Origin: Paraburkholderia edwinii
GTDB lineage: Bacteria; Pseudomonadota; Gammaproteobacteria; Burkholderiales; Burkholderiaceae
Reading direction: 5' to 3'
Assembly: GCF_019428685.1 (NCBI RefSeq)
Contig: NZ_CP080095.1
Span: 434,001-498,000 of the forward strand
DNA: 64,000 bases
Every line of letters starts with the position of its first letter. Position 1 is the stretch's first letter. Below, piece by piece: positions 36,913 to 45,688 of this stretch. The notes beneath the pieces were generated by a model, which saw only the letters and a program-made list of their open reading frames with translations, had not been told where the DNA came from and did no database searches. A program made the translations under genes and the position numbers.

Positions 36913-37101
36913 CAATGCTCACACATCTACTGAAATCTGACTCAAGTAGGAGTCAATTCGGAATTTGTGCGAACGCATCGAAGCAGTCTAATGCGTTCTG
37001 AAAGGCGATCCAAAAGCTTCGGGCAAACCGTTTGCCCAAAACCTGACCGGCTGCTCAGTGAGCTATACGCGCCTATAGCTCGCTCGAAGCCAACGTAATA
37101 A

Positions 37102-37128
37102 AAAAGCCGCCTTCCAAAGGCGGCTTTT
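37102..37128. terminator. Terminator between the H-NS-type gene and the GT4 gene
   Basis: Ten-pair stem aaaagccgcc / ggcggctttt with a ttccaaa loop. On the minus strand it is followed by TTTTTTATTACG, a strong signal for the GT4 transcript. On the plus strand only TTTTGC follows, which is weaker. Confidence 0.88.
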
Positions 37129-37354
37129 GCATGTCATGCACACTTCTACTGCAATACGAAGGTGCGCAAACGTTTTACATCAGCTAATTCGCTGAAAGCG
37201 GACACCTGGTACATTCTCGGAAAGCCGCACAAAACATCGGGAAAACGCTTATTTCCGGGCGAACTAAACCAAACCAAAAGCGAAGCCAAACCAGAATTGA
37301 ACCCGCACACCTGACGCCGAGGGCGCAAGCCCCGGCGCCATGCGTTGCGCTTCC

Positions 37355-38422
37355 TTAGCCCGCGGCGGCCACGCGGCGCAGGATCGGCCGGCGCTGCGCT
37401 TCGATCAACGTCATATAGCCGTCGACGTAGTTCTGCGCCATCGTCTTTGCGCTGAAGCGCTTCTCGAACTGCGTGCGAATCTCTTCGCGCGACAGTTCAT
37501 CGATACGCTGGAGCGCGGCGACCGCGCCTTGCACGTCTTCGACGATATAGCCTGTCACGCCATGATCGATCACTTCCGGCACCGAGCCGCGGTTGAACGC
37601 GATAACCGGCGTGCCGCACGCCATCGACTCGATCATCACGAGACCAAACGGCTCGCTCCAGTCGATCGGGAACAGCAGGGCCTTCGCACCGGACAGGAAC
37701 TCGGGCTTCTGCGCCTCGTTGATCTCGCCGATGAACTCGACATGCGCCTGCGACAGCAGCGGCTCGATTTCCGACTTGAAGTATTCCATGTCGACCTTGT
37801 CGACCTTCGCGGCGATCTTCAGCGGCAGCCCCGTCTGTGCGGCGATGCGGATCGCCGTGTCGACGCGCTTTTCCGGACAGATCCGGCCGAGGAAGGCCAG
37901 GTACTCGGGCTTGCGATCGGTGCGCGGCGTGAGCAACTGGTCCGGCAGGCCGTGGTAAATCGTGTTGAGCCAGTTCGCCTGCGGCAGCGGCTGGCGCTGC
38001 GAGTCGGAGATCGAGATGACCGGCGCTTCGCCGAAGGTGTCGAACATCGGCTGCAGCTCAGGCAAGTCGAGCCGGCCGTGCAGCGTGGTGACGAACGGCG
38101 TGTCCAGCTGCGAAAACAGCGGGAACGGCAGGTAGTCGAGGTGAAAGTGCAGGACATCGAACTCATGCGCCATGCGGCGTACGCGCTCGAGCAGCAGCAT
38201 GTGCGGCGCCATCGCGTCGCGGATCGTCGGATCCAGACGCAGCGCACGCGGCCATGCGGCTTCGAGCTTCGCGGACGTCTCGGAATCGCCGCTCGCGAAG
38301 AGCGTCACGTCGTGACCCAGGTCGACCAGTGCCTCGGTGAGATAGGACACGACTCGCTCGGTGCCGCCGTAGAGCTTCGGAGGAACGGCTTCGTAAAGCG
38401 GCGCGATTTGTGCGATTCGCAT
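37355..38422 (-). CDS. GT4-family glycosyltransferase
   Basis: A 355-residue GT-B enzyme. The N-terminal domain opens MRIAQIAPLYEAVPPKLYGG followed by TERVVSYL, with the sugar-acceptor loop. The C-terminal donor domain has YLAFLGRICPEKRVDTAI and the ExFGxxxxE-type motif SEPFGLVMIESMACGTPVIA, with GSVPEVI. The start has AGGAG upstream. It lies alone between an H-NS-type gene and the flhDC region and ends at a strong terminator. Similar enzymes make exopolysaccharide, lipopolysaccharide or sucrose-like products; its acceptor is unknown. Confidence 0.85.
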   Translation of the reverse strand: MRIAQIAPLYEAVPPKLYGGTERVVSYLTEALVDLGHDVTLFASGDSETSAKLEAAWPRALRLDPTIRDAMAPHMLLLERVRRMAHEFDVLHFHLDYLPFPLFSQLDTPFVTTLHGRLDLPELQPMFDTFGEAPVISISDSQRQPLPQANWLNTIYHGLPDQLLTPRTDRKPEYLAFLGRICPEKRVDTAIRIAAQTGLPLKIAAKVDKVDMEYFKSEIEPLLSQAHVEFIGEINEAQKPEFLSGAKALLFPIDWSEPFGLVMIESMACGTPVIAFNRGSVPEVIDHGVTGYIVEDVQGAVAALQRIDELSREEIRTQFEKRFSAKTMAQNYVDGYMTLIEAQRRPILRRVAAAG

Positions 38423-38797
38423 TGTATGAACTCCTGTTCAAAGGGCTGGTTCGCACGACGGCGCGAAAGGCGCAGCGGAAGGCGAATGCCGGTCGGACGG
38501 ATGGGCGGCGCGGACAGGCCACAATGAAACTGACCTGGCTGAAAGCTCCGGGTGCGCTCGCCCGATGGCGGCCTGAAGCCGAATCGGGTTATCCCTTAAG
38601 GCTCATTATCGGTATCCAGCGCGATAATTCGACCTATTTTTCAAACGCTTAATGTTGTTACAGCGGGAAACGACCGCCGTTGCAATTGTCACGATCAAGC
38701 CCCGATCCTTGCGCGACAAGGCTTTGCGGCCGCCCGACATGATGGGCGAGGCGACCGCATGATGGCAAGAGGCGCGTTTTCCGTTACACGTCGATTG

Positions 38798-38825
38798 TTG
38801 CGGCAGTGTGAAATCATCCTATAAT
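38798..38825 (+). promoter_or_regulatory. Candidate sigma-70 promoter of flhDC
   Basis: TTGCGG (38798-38803), 16 bases, TATAAT (38820-38825). The -10 is a perfect consensus hexamer. It lies about 310 bases upstream of the flhD start. Confidence 0.6.
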
Positions 38826-38908
38826 TCGCTCGCCCATCTCCCGCCCAGGCCCGTCCGCCTCGCGCACCCCTATCCGCGAAGCATCCCCGTAGTTACGCCC
38901 CTGCTTTT

Positions 38909-38927
38909 GTAGGAAAAATTCCTACAG
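38909..38927. promoter_or_regulatory. Perfect 19-base palindrome in the flhDC leader
   Basis: tgtaggaa-aaa-ttcctaca, a perfect 8-base inverted repeat. Its core TAGGAAAAATTCCTA resembles the RcsAB box (TAAGAATATTCCTA) that lies before flhDC in enterobacteria, so a LuxR/NarL-type response regulator may bind. It lies about 80 bases after the proposed -10, so binding would block elongation or serve another promoter. Confidence 0.55.
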
Positions 38928-38963
38928 CATTAATGGACTAATCCGGCGTCGTGGCGGGCAAAT

Positions 38964-39050
38964 GTCCGCTTTTCGTGCGAAACGGCCAGGGACACAATGC
39001 CAGCACGGTCATCACACTGCCGATCGTGTCCCTTGAAAAAAACAGCGGAC
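38964..39050 (+). ncRNA. Structured 5' leader of flhDC (nested stems)
   Basis: Outer stem gtccgct (38964-38970) / agcggac (39044-39050) encloses inner stem agggacac (38988-38995) / gtgtccct (39026-39033). Both are perfect. The structure ends about 90 bases before the flhD start. It could be a regulatory element or an sRNA target; no known riboswitch is recognised. Confidence 0.4.
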
Positions 39051-39136
39051 GCGAAAGAGCAAACGATTTCGTGCAGGCCAGACAAGACCAGTCAAGACCA
39101 ATCAAGCTTCAATCAGGATTCAAATTCGGGGGAATC

Positions 39137-39466
39137 ATGAGCGCTACCGTCGCTAGTAGTGACATGCTCAATGAGATCAAGGAAGTGAACCTGTCGTATC
39201 TGTTGCTCGCACAACGTCTGTTGCGCGACGACAAGCCGATGGGCATGTTCCGCATGGGAATCTCGGAGCAGCTCGCCGACGTGCTCATCAATCTGACGCT
39301 CGCGCAGACCGTCAAGCTGTCGGCGTCGAACCAGCTGCTGTGCCGCTTCCGTTTCGACGATCACGCGATCCTTTCTTCGCTCGCCGACAAGGGCAAGCCG
39401 ACTTCCGTGAGCCAGGCGCACTCGGCCATCCTCATGGCGGGCCAGCCCGTGGAGCAGATCGGCTGA
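39137..39466 (+). CDS. flhD: Flagellar transcriptional activator FlhD
   Basis: A 109-residue subunit of the FlhD4C2 activator that switches on the flagellar hierarchy with sigma-70. It begins MSATVASSDMLNEIKEVNLS and contains SYLLLAQRLLRDDKPMGMFR and FRFDDHAILSSLADKG, both typical. A longer frame upstream to 38951 is not supported. The ribosome site GGGGGAA lies just before ATG 39137. It is followed by flhC with a 123-base gap on the same strand. The long structured leader suggests regulation after transcription starts. Confidence 0.96.
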   Translation: MSATVASSDMLNEIKEVNLSYLLLAQRLLRDDKPMGMFRMGISEQLADVLINLTLAQTVKLSASNQLLCRFRFDDHAILSSLADKGKPTSVSQAHSAILMAGQPVEQIG

Positions 39467-39589
39467 TGCGCGCTGCGTTGCAGGTTTGCACGCACTTCGC
39501 CGCCCGGCGCGGCCTGAGCGCCGCGATGCGGCCAGCCACGGCTACTGCGGTCGCTGCCGGCGGTTTCCACACGATGGGACGCATCGCGC

Positions 39590-40135
39590 ATGGCCACTAA
39601 GAGCGTCGTGCTCGAGGTGCGCGAAATCACGCTGGCGATCGAGCTGATCGAGCTCGGCGCGCGTCTGCAATTGCTCGAGGCCGAAACGAGCCTGTCGCGC
39701 GACCGTCTGATCAAGCTGTACAAGGAATTAAAAGGCGAATCGCCGCCGAAGGGCATGCTGCCGTTCTCGACCGACTGGTTCATGACCTGGCAGCCGAACA
39801 TTCACTCGTCGCTGTTTTACAACATCTACCGGTTCATGTCGGCGCGCGGCGGCTGCGAGACGATTCAATCGATCGTCAAGGGCTACCGGCTATACCGCGA
39901 GCATGTGCAAATGAACGGCGAAGAGCCGGTGCTGAGCCTGACGCGCGCCTGGACGCTCGTGCGCTTTTTCGACTCGGGCATGCTGCAGCTGACGCCGTGT
40001 ACGCGGTGCGGCGGTCATTTCGTCGCGCATGCGCACGATCCGCGCGCGGGCTTCGTCTGCGGGCTGTGCCAGCCGCCTTCGCGAGCGGGAAAGACCCGCA
40101 AGGCCGCGGACGAACGGACGCGCGCGGCGGTTTGA
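39590..40135 (+). CDS. flhC: Flagellar transcriptional activator FlhC
   Basis: A 181-residue zinc-containing subunit that gives DNA specificity to the FlhDC complex. The zinc site is [18 protein letters not shown] then [10 protein letters not shown], four cysteines around residues 137-165. The first part ([21 protein letters not shown] and [20 protein letters not shown]) is standard. It follows flhD, and the flhDC pair is directly followed by motA and motB with a candidate FliA promoter between them. The C-terminal tail is basic. Confidence 0.96.
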   Translation: MATKSVVLEVREITLAIELIELGARLQLLEAETSLSRDRLIKLYKELKGESPPKGMLPFSTDWFMTWQPNIHSSLFYNIYRFMSARGGCETIQSIVKGYRLYREHVQMNGEEPVLSLTRAWTLVRFFDSGMLQLTPCTRCGGHFVAHAHDPRAGFVCGLCQPPSRAGKTRKAADERTRAAV

Positions 40136-40198
40136 GCTTTTCCCCGCAAAGCGCCGCCGCCCCGAGGTTTACACGGGGGCGGCCTGCCGCTTTTCCGT

Positions 40199-40226
40199 CA
40201 AAGGTTTTTCTTTTCCCTGCCGTAAA
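40199..40226 (+). promoter_or_regulatory. Candidate FliA (sigma-28) promoter of motA
   Basis: CAAAGGTT (40199-40206), 12 bases, GCCGTAAA (40219-40226). Each half matches the consensus at 6 of 8 positions. It lies about 45 bases upstream of the motA start and would drive the motAB-che operon late in the flagellar cascade. Confidence 0.6.
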
Positions 40227-40270
40227 CCCAATTAACGACGATCTCCGTCGCCTAATTTGGGGGCTCCGCG

Positions 40271-41131
40271 GTGCTGATTTTCCTGGGAACACTCGTGACG
40301 CTGCTGTCCGTCTTCGGCGGCTACGTGCTGGAGGGCGGCCATCTGGCTGCGCTTCTGCAGCCCGTCGAGGTGCTGATGATCGTCGGCGCGGGCGTAGGAG
40401 CTTTCATTCTCGGCAACGGGATGAAGACCATCAAGGCAACCGTCCGCGTGATCCCGACGCTGTTCAAGGGCTCGAAGTACAACAAGGACGTCTACATGGA
40501 GCTGATGGCGCTCCTGTACGTGCTGCTCGCGAAGGCGCGCAAGGAAGGCACGCTCACGCTCGAAGCCGATATCGACGATCCGGAAAAGAGCCCGATCTTC
40601 ACCCAGTACCCGAAGATCCTGGCCGACCGTCACATCGTCGAATTCCTGACCGACTACCTGCGGCTGATGGTGGGCGGCAACATGAATGCGTTCGAGATCG
40701 AAAGCCTGATGGACGAAGAGATCGAAACGCATCACGCGGAAGGCGAAGCGCCGAGCCACGCGCTCGCGAAGATCGGCGACGCGATGCCGGCCTTCGGTAT
40801 CGTCGCGGCGGTGATGGGCGTGGTCCACACGATGGCGTCCGCCGACAAGCCGCCCGCGATTCTCGGCCAGATGATCGCGCAGGCGCTGGTCGGCACATTC
40901 CTCGGCATTCTGCTGTCGTACGGCCTGATCGGGCCGCTCGCGAGCGTCGCGGAACAGCGCGTGACCGAGTCGACGAAGATGTTCCAGTGCATCAAGGTCA
41001 CGATTCTCGCGAGCCTGAACGGTTACGCGCCCGCGATTGCGGTCGAATTCGGCCGCAAGGTGCTGTTCTCGACCGAGCGCCCGTCGTTCGCCGAGCTCGA
41101 AGAGCACGTGCGGCGCGTGAAAGCGAAGTAA
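40271..41131 (+). CDS. motA: Flagellar motor stator protein MotA
   Basis: A 286-residue inner-membrane protein with four transmembrane segments, forming the proton-driven stator with MotB. It starts with GTG at 40271 behind a GGGGG site. The first segment is MLIFLGTLVTLLSVFGGYVL. The cytoplasmic loop between segments 2 and 3 (about residues 65-165) is charged and carries the residues that contact FliG. Segments 3 and 4 fall in PAFGIVAAVMGVVHTMAS and LVGTFLGILLSYGLIGPL. It is followed by motB after 24 bases. Confidence 0.96.
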   Translation: MLIFLGTLVTLLSVFGGYVLEGGHLAALLQPVEVLMIVGAGVGAFILGNGMKTIKATVRVIPTLFKGSKYNKDVYMELMALLYVLLAKARKEGTLTLEADIDDPEKSPIFTQYPKILADRHIVEFLTDYLRLMVGGNMNAFEIESLMDEEIETHHAEGEAPSHALAKIGDAMPAFGIVAAVMGVVHTMASADKPPAILGQMIAQALVGTFLGILLSYGLIGPLASVAEQRVTESTKMFQCIKVTILASLNGYAPAIAVEFGRKVLFSTERPSFAELEEHVRRVKAK

Positions 41132-41155
41132 GGCAGAGGCAGGCGGAGCAGCGAA

Positions 41156-42250
41156 ATGAGCAAGGATAAAGATCGCGCGATCGTCGTCAAACGCTCCGCG
41201 CCGAAAAAAGCCGGACACCACGGCGGTGCGTGGAAGCTCGCGTACGCGGACTTCATGACCGCGATGATGGCGTTCTTCCTGCTGATGTGGCTGTTGAGCT
41301 CGGCCTCCACGGTCCAGCTGAAAGGCATTGCCGACTACTTCAACCAGCCGCTGAAAATCACCTTGTGGGGCGGCGACCGCAGCTCGACCGATTCGAGCGT
41401 GATTCGCGCGGGCGGCCGCGACGTATCGACCGACCGCCAGGGCGTGATGCGCCAGACCGACGGCCAGACGCGCAACGGCACGCATTCGGTCGCGCACAAC
41501 GACGACGAGGCGGCCGCGCTGAGCCAGGGCCAGCTCGAGCGGCGCGAACAGGTGCGCCTGCACGACCTGCAAGTCAAGCTGATGGCCGCGATCCAGGCGA
41601 ACCCGGTGCTGCGCCAGTTCAAGCAGCAGATCCGTATCGACTCGACGCTGCAGGGCTTGCGCATCGAGATCGTCGATTCGCAGAAGCGACCGATGTTCGC
41701 CACCGCGAAGGACGAAGTCGAGCCGTATATGCGCGACATCCTGCGCGAGATCGGCAAGACGCTGAACGACGTGCCGAACCGCATCGTCGTGCAGGGCCAC
41801 ACCGATGCCGTGCCGTACGCGGGCGGCGAGAAAGGCTACAGCAACTGGGAGCTGTCCGCGGACCGCGCGAGCGCATCGCGTCGCGAGCTGATCGGCGGCG
41901 GCATGGACGAATCGAAGGTGCTGCGCGTGATCGGCCTCGCGTCGACGCAGAACCTCAACAAGGCCGATCCGCTCGATCCGGAGAACCGGCGCATCAGCAT
42001 CATCGTGCTCAACAAGAAGTCCGAAGACCAGATGAACCAGGACGACACGACGACCACCACGCTGTCGGACGATGCAGGCGGGTCCGCGTCGTTCGCACCG
42101 CCGCTCGTGCAGAAGATCGGCCAGGCGACGGCGGCCGGCGCGGCGCCGGCAGTACGGGCGCCGGGTGTTGTCGTGCCGGACGTTGCGGCGCCGGGCATCA
42201 CGACGCCGCAGCCGGCGCCGGCCGCTCCGGCAGCAGTAGAGATCAAGTAA
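41156..42250 (+). CDS. motB: Flagellar motor stator protein MotB
   Basis: A 364-residue protein: one N-terminal membrane segment then a periplasmic OmpA-like domain that anchors the stator to peptidoglycan. The membrane motif YADFMTAMMAFFLLMWLLSS carries the essential proton-binding Asp. The OmpA-type part has VVQGHTDAVPYAGGEKGYSN and NWELSADRASASRREL. The C-terminal 60 residues are rich in Pro and Ala and lie outside the conserved domain; the family usually ends earlier. Confidence 0.96.
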   Translation: MSKDKDRAIVVKRSAPKKAGHHGGAWKLAYADFMTAMMAFFLLMWLLSSASTVQLKGIADYFNQPLKITLWGGDRSSTDSSVIRAGGRDVSTDRQGVMRQTDGQTRNGTHSVAHNDDEAAALSQGQLERREQVRLHDLQVKLMAAIQANPVLRQFKQQIRIDSTLQGLRIEIVDSQKRPMFATAKDEVEPYMRDILREIGKTLNDVPNRIVVQGHTDAVPYAGGEKGYSNWELSADRASASRRELIGGGMDESKVLRVIGLASTQNLNKADPLDPENRRISIIVLNKKSEDQMNQDDTTTTTLSDDAGGSASFAPPLVQKIGQATAAGAAPAVRAPGVVVPDVAAPGITTPQPAPAAPAAVEIK

Positions 42251-42280
42251 ACCCAATATTCGAGACGCAGCGAGGTTTTC

Positions 42281-42652
42281 ATGATCAGGCACATTCTCGC
42301 GATCGACGATTCGGCTGCCATGCGGGAGATTCTCTCCGCGACGCTGACGACCGCCGGTTACGACGTGACGGTCGCCAAAGATGGAGATGAAGGACTTGAG
42401 CACGCGCTCGCGATGGCGTTCGATCTCGTGCTGACCGATCAGCACATGCCGGGCAAAACCGGTGTCGATCTGATCGCCTTGCTGCGCGCGAACCCGGCCT
42501 ACGAGGCGACGCCGATCCTGTTGCTGACAACGGAATCCGGCGAACCATTCAAGGAGGCGGCGCGTGCGGCGGGCGCAACGGGCTGGATCGAGAAACCGCT
42601 CGATCCGGATATGTTGACCGAGCTCGTTTCGACGCTCGATGCGCCCGCTTGA
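42281..42652 (+). CDS. CheY-like single-domain response regulator
   Basis: A 123-residue receiver domain without an output domain. The acidic pocket is IDDSAAM at residues 8-14, the phospho-acceptor is Asp53 in VLTDQHMPG, the Thr is in LLLTTESG and the Lys is in WIEKPLDP. It lies between motB and cheA, 30 bases after motB, and is distinct from the second CheY at 50802. In related bacteria a CheY-type gene at this place is often called cheY1. It might be a phosphate sink or a second motor regulator. Confidence 0.92.
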   Translation: MIRHILAIDDSAAMREILSATLTTAGYDVTVAKDGDEGLEHALAMAFDLVLTDQHMPGKTGVDLIALLRANPAYEATPILLLTTESGEPFKEAARAAGATGWIEKPLDPDMLTELVSTLDAPA

Positions 42653-42742
42653 ACCTGATGCAACCCTGAAGCACCGTCACGCAGCACCAGACAATCCGGC
42701 AGCACGAGCCCAGCAGACAGAAATATTCGCGGTGAACCAGGC

Positions 42743-45061
42743 ATGACACTCGATATCACACAGTTCTATCAGACGTTCTTCGACGAAGCGGATGAACTGC
42801 TCGCGCAGATGGAGCAGCTGCTGCTCAATCTGAACGTCGGCCAACCCGATCCGGAAGATCTCGCTGCGATTTTCCGCGCCGCGCATTCGATCAAGGGCGG
42901 CGCCGCGACGTTCGGCTTTACCGCGCTGACGGAGACGACGCACATTCTCGAATCGCTGCTCGACCGCGCGCGCAACAACGAACTCGTGCTGCGCAAGGAC
43001 ATGATCGACACGTTCCTCGAAACGAAGGACGTGCTGTCCGGGCAGCTCGCCGACTATCGCGCGAGCCAGGAACCCGACGCGGCGGTGGCCGCGGCGATCT
43101 GCGCGAAGCTCGAGCGGCTCAATGCGGAGAACCGGTTCGGCGCGGACACGTCGGCAGCTGCCGCGCCTGCTTCCGCGGCGTCCGCTGCGCCAACGATTGC
43201 GCCGGCCACAGCGCCGGCCGCCGTGGCGCCCGCGGGCTCGCCGCCCGAACACGTGATCGACCAGGCCGTCGACGCAGCGAATGCGCGTCACGGCATCGAC
43301 GCGGCAGCATCGGCAACACCAGCAACAGCAGCACCGGCATCGAGCGGCGCAACAGACGCCGCCGGGCCACATCTGAAAATTACGCTACGGGGAGTAGGTG
43401 AGAAGGACGAGGCGCTGCTCGCTGAAGAGCTGGGCAACCTCGGTCAGATCGTCGGACAGGTGAAGACCGGCAGCGATCTGACGCTGTGGCTCGAAACCGA
43501 TGTGCCGTCCGACGACATCGTCGCGGTGTTGTGCTTCGTGATCGACGAGAGCCAGATCTCGGTCGGCCGCGGCAGTGCGCCCGCCGGCGATGAAGAGGCG
43601 CCAGCAGGTGCGCCGGCCGCTGCGGCCGCGCAAGCGGTAGAGGCCGCGCCGCAAGCAGCGGCACAACCTGCTGCTGCGCCGGCCGCGCAAACCGCGGCCG
43701 TTCCGGCTGCGCCGGCGGCGAGCGCCACGCCGGCGCCCGCCGCACCGGCAGCCGCAGCCCCGGCCGCACCGGCAACCGCAGTCGCAGCACCAGCACCGGC
43801 CGCCGCCGCGCAGCAAGCCAACGCATCCGGCGATGGCGACCGCAAGGCGCGCCCGGCTGCAGCCGCGAGTGCCGAGGGCAGCTCGATCCGCGTCGGCGTC
43901 GAGAAGGTCGACCAGCTGATCAACCTCGTCGGCGAACTCGTGATCACGCAGGCGATGCTCGCGGAAACCACGAGCACGTTCGATCCGGCCTTGCACGACC
44001 GCCTCTACAACGGCATGGCGCAGCTCGAGCGCAATGCGCGCGATCTGCAGGAAGCGGTGATGTCGATCCGCATGATGCCGATGGACTACGTCTTCAGCCG
44101 CTTCCCGCGTCTCGTGCGCGATCTCGCGGCGAAGCTCGGCAAGGAAGTCGAACTCGTCACCTTCGGTCAGGCGACCGAACTCGACAAGAGCCTTATCGAG
44201 CGCATCATCGACCCGCTCACGCACCTCGTGCGCAACTCTCTCGATCACGGCATCGAAACGGTCGAGGCTCGGCGCGCGGCGGGCAAGGACGGCACGGGTC
44301 AGCTCGTACTGTCGGCCGCGCATCACGGCGGCAATATCGTCATTGAAGTGAGCGACGACGGCGCCGGGCTGCGCCGCGACAAGATTCTCGCGAAGGCGAT
44401 CAAGCAGGGCATGTCGGTCAGCGAATCGATGACCGACGAGGAAGTGTGGAACCTGATCTTCCTGCCTGGCTTCTCGACCGCCGAACAGGTCACCGACGTG
44501 TCGGGCCGCGGCGTCGGCATGGACGTCGTGAAGCGGAACATCCAGTCGATGGGCGGCCACGTCGAAATCACGTCGCATGCAGGCAAGGGCAGCACCACGC
44601 GCATCGTGTTGCCGCTCACGCTCGCGATTCTCGACGGCATGTCGGTCAAGGTGGGCAACGAGATCTTCATCCTGCCGCTGAACTTCGTGATGGAGTCGTT
44701 GCAGCCGCGCGCCGAAGATATTTACACGGTCGCGAACGGCGAGCGCGTCGTGCGCGTGCGCGGCGAATATCTGCCGCTCGTCGCGCTGCACGAAGTGTTC
44801 ACCGTCGACGGCGCGCGCACCGACCCAACGCAGGGCATCGTCACGATCATGGAAACCGAAGGCCGTCGTTTCGCGATGCTGATCGACGAACTGGTCGGCC
44901 AGCAGCAGGTGGTCGTGAAGAACCTCGAAACGAACTACCGGAAGGTGCACGGCATTTCCGCCGCGACGATTCTCGGCGACGGCAGCGTTGCGCTGATTGT
45001 CGACGTGGCGGCATTGAACCGCGAGACGCGCGCCGCGCACGGCGCGCTCGCGATGGCCTGA
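42743..45061 (+). CDS. cheA: Chemotaxis histidine kinase CheA
   Basis: A 772-residue kinase that phosphorylates CheY and CheB in response to receptor signals. P1 carries phospho-His48 in AAHSIKGGAATFGF. After P1 come two long Ala/Pro linkers around the P2-like domain (about residues 210-280). P3 begins SSIRVGVEKVDQLINLVGEL. The P4 ATPase has N-box LVRNSLDHGIE, the G1 region DDGAGLRRDKI, and VTDVSGRGVGMDVVKRN. P5 (CheW-like) ends the protein. Linkers are longer and more Ala-rich than in E. coli. The start has no strong ribosome site. Confidence 0.96.
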   Translation: MTLDITQFYQTFFDEADELLAQMEQLLLNLNVGQPDPEDLAAIFRAAHSIKGGAATFGFTALTETTHILESLLDRARNNELVLRKDMIDTFLETKDVLSGQLADYRASQEPDAAVAAAICAKLERLNAENRFGADTSAAAAPASAASAAPTIAPATAPAAVAPAGSPPEHVIDQAVDAANARHGIDAAASATPATAAPASSGATDAAGPHLKITLRGVGEKDEALLAEELGNLGQIVGQVKTGSDLTLWLETDVPSDDIVAVLCFVIDESQISVGRGSAPAGDEEAPAGAPAAAAAQAVEAAPQAAAQPAAAPAAQTAAVPAAPAASATPAPAAPAAAAPAAPATAVAAPAPAAAAQQANASGDGDRKARPAAAASAEGSSIRVGVEKVDQLINLVGELVITQAMLAETTSTFDPALHDRLYNGMAQLERNARDLQEAVMSIRMMPMDYVFSRFPRLVRDLAAKLGKEVELVTFGQATELDKSLIERIIDPLTHLVRNSLDHGIETVEARRAAGKDGTGQLVLSAAHHGGNIVIEVSDDGAGLRRDKILAKAIKQGMSVSESMTDEEVWNLIFLPGFSTAEQVTDVSGRGVGMDVVKRNIQSMGGHVEITSHAGKGSTTRIVLPLTLAILDGMSVKVGNEIFILPLNFVMESLQPRAEDIYTVANGERVVRVRGEYLPLVALHEVFTVDGARTDPTQGIVTIMETEGRRFAMLIDELVGQQQVVVKNLETNYRKVHGISAATILGDGSVALIVDVAALNRETRAAHGALAMA

Positions 45062-45133
45062 GCGACCGGCGATTCGACCGCTCAATCGACCCTTAGATAA
45101 ACCCATTCATACCCAACCCTTTTGGGGGCTAAC

Positions 45134-45661
45134 GTGGCAGACATTCAATCGATCAACCCGGCGCTGGGCGGCGCAGTGAGCCGCCGCGGTGCAACGCAGG
45201 CCGACGCCGCCGGTCAGGAGTTCCTCGTCTTCACGCTCGGCGCCGAGGAATACGGCATCGATATCCTGAAGGTGCAGGAAATCCGCGGCTACGACAGCGT
45301 CACGCGCATCGCGAACGCGCCCGAGTTCATCAAGGGCGTGATCAACCTGCGCGGCATCATCGTGCCGATCGTCGATATGCGCATCAAGTTCCATCTGGGC
45401 CGCGTCGAATACGACCACCAGACGGTCGTGATCATCCTGAACGTCGCGCATCGCGTGGTCGGCATGGTGGTCGACGGCGTGTCGGACGTGCTGACGCTGA
45501 CGGCCGATCAGATCATGCCGGCGCCCGAATTCGGCGCGACGCTGACGACCGAGTACCTGACGGGCCTCGGCACTGTCGACGGCCGCATGCTGATCCTGAT
45601 GGACATCGAAAAGCTGATGACGAGCCGCGAAATGGAGCTGATCGAGGCGGTCAGTCTCTAA
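45134..45661 (+). CDS. cheW: Chemotaxis coupling protein CheW
   Basis: A 175-residue SH3-like adaptor that links receptors to CheA. The start is GTG 45134 ([13 protein letters not shown]) with GGGGG about 6 bases upstream; a TTG at 45122 is in frame but lies inside that site. The core [20 protein letters not shown] and [19 protein letters not shown] are diagnostic. It lies 72 bases after cheA and 27 bases before the receptor gene, so all are one operon. Confidence 0.95.
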   Translation: MADIQSINPALGGAVSRRGATQADAAGQEFLVFTLGAEEYGIDILKVQEIRGYDSVTRIANAPEFIKGVINLRGIIVPIVDMRIKFHLGRVEYDHQTVVIILNVAHRVVGMVVDGVSDVLTLTADQIMPAPEFGATLTTEYLTGLGTVDGRMLILMDIEKLMTSREMELIEAVSL

Positions 45662-45688
45662 AGGCCGGGACGAGCAGGAGAACGACAA

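Larger units (their letters stand above)
36857..37354. other. Hairpin-rich intergenic region after the H-NS-type gene
   Basis: 498 bases, no credible gene. Seen directly, in order: a long imperfect hairpin at 36875-36912 with a competing copy of its arm at 36862-36871; gaacgcat / atgcgttc (36971-36998); gggcaaa / tttgccc (37021-37037); gagctata / tatagctc (37060-37081); terminator at 37102-37128. The order suggests either a structured 3' region of the H-NS transcript or a separate small RNA. From 37129 to 37354 I see only short aaacca-type repeats and a GC-rich stretch. Confidence 0.5.
38423..39136. other. flhDC upstream region and leader
   Basis: 714 bases with no credible gene. The left part (38423-38790) is GC-rich with nothing notable. 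The right part holds a sigma-70-type promoter (38798-38825), a 19-base perfect palindrome (38909-38927) and a nested stem structure (38964-39050). The flhD leader would be about 300 nucleotides long, which suggests several layers of control on the flagellar master operon. Confidence 0.6.
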
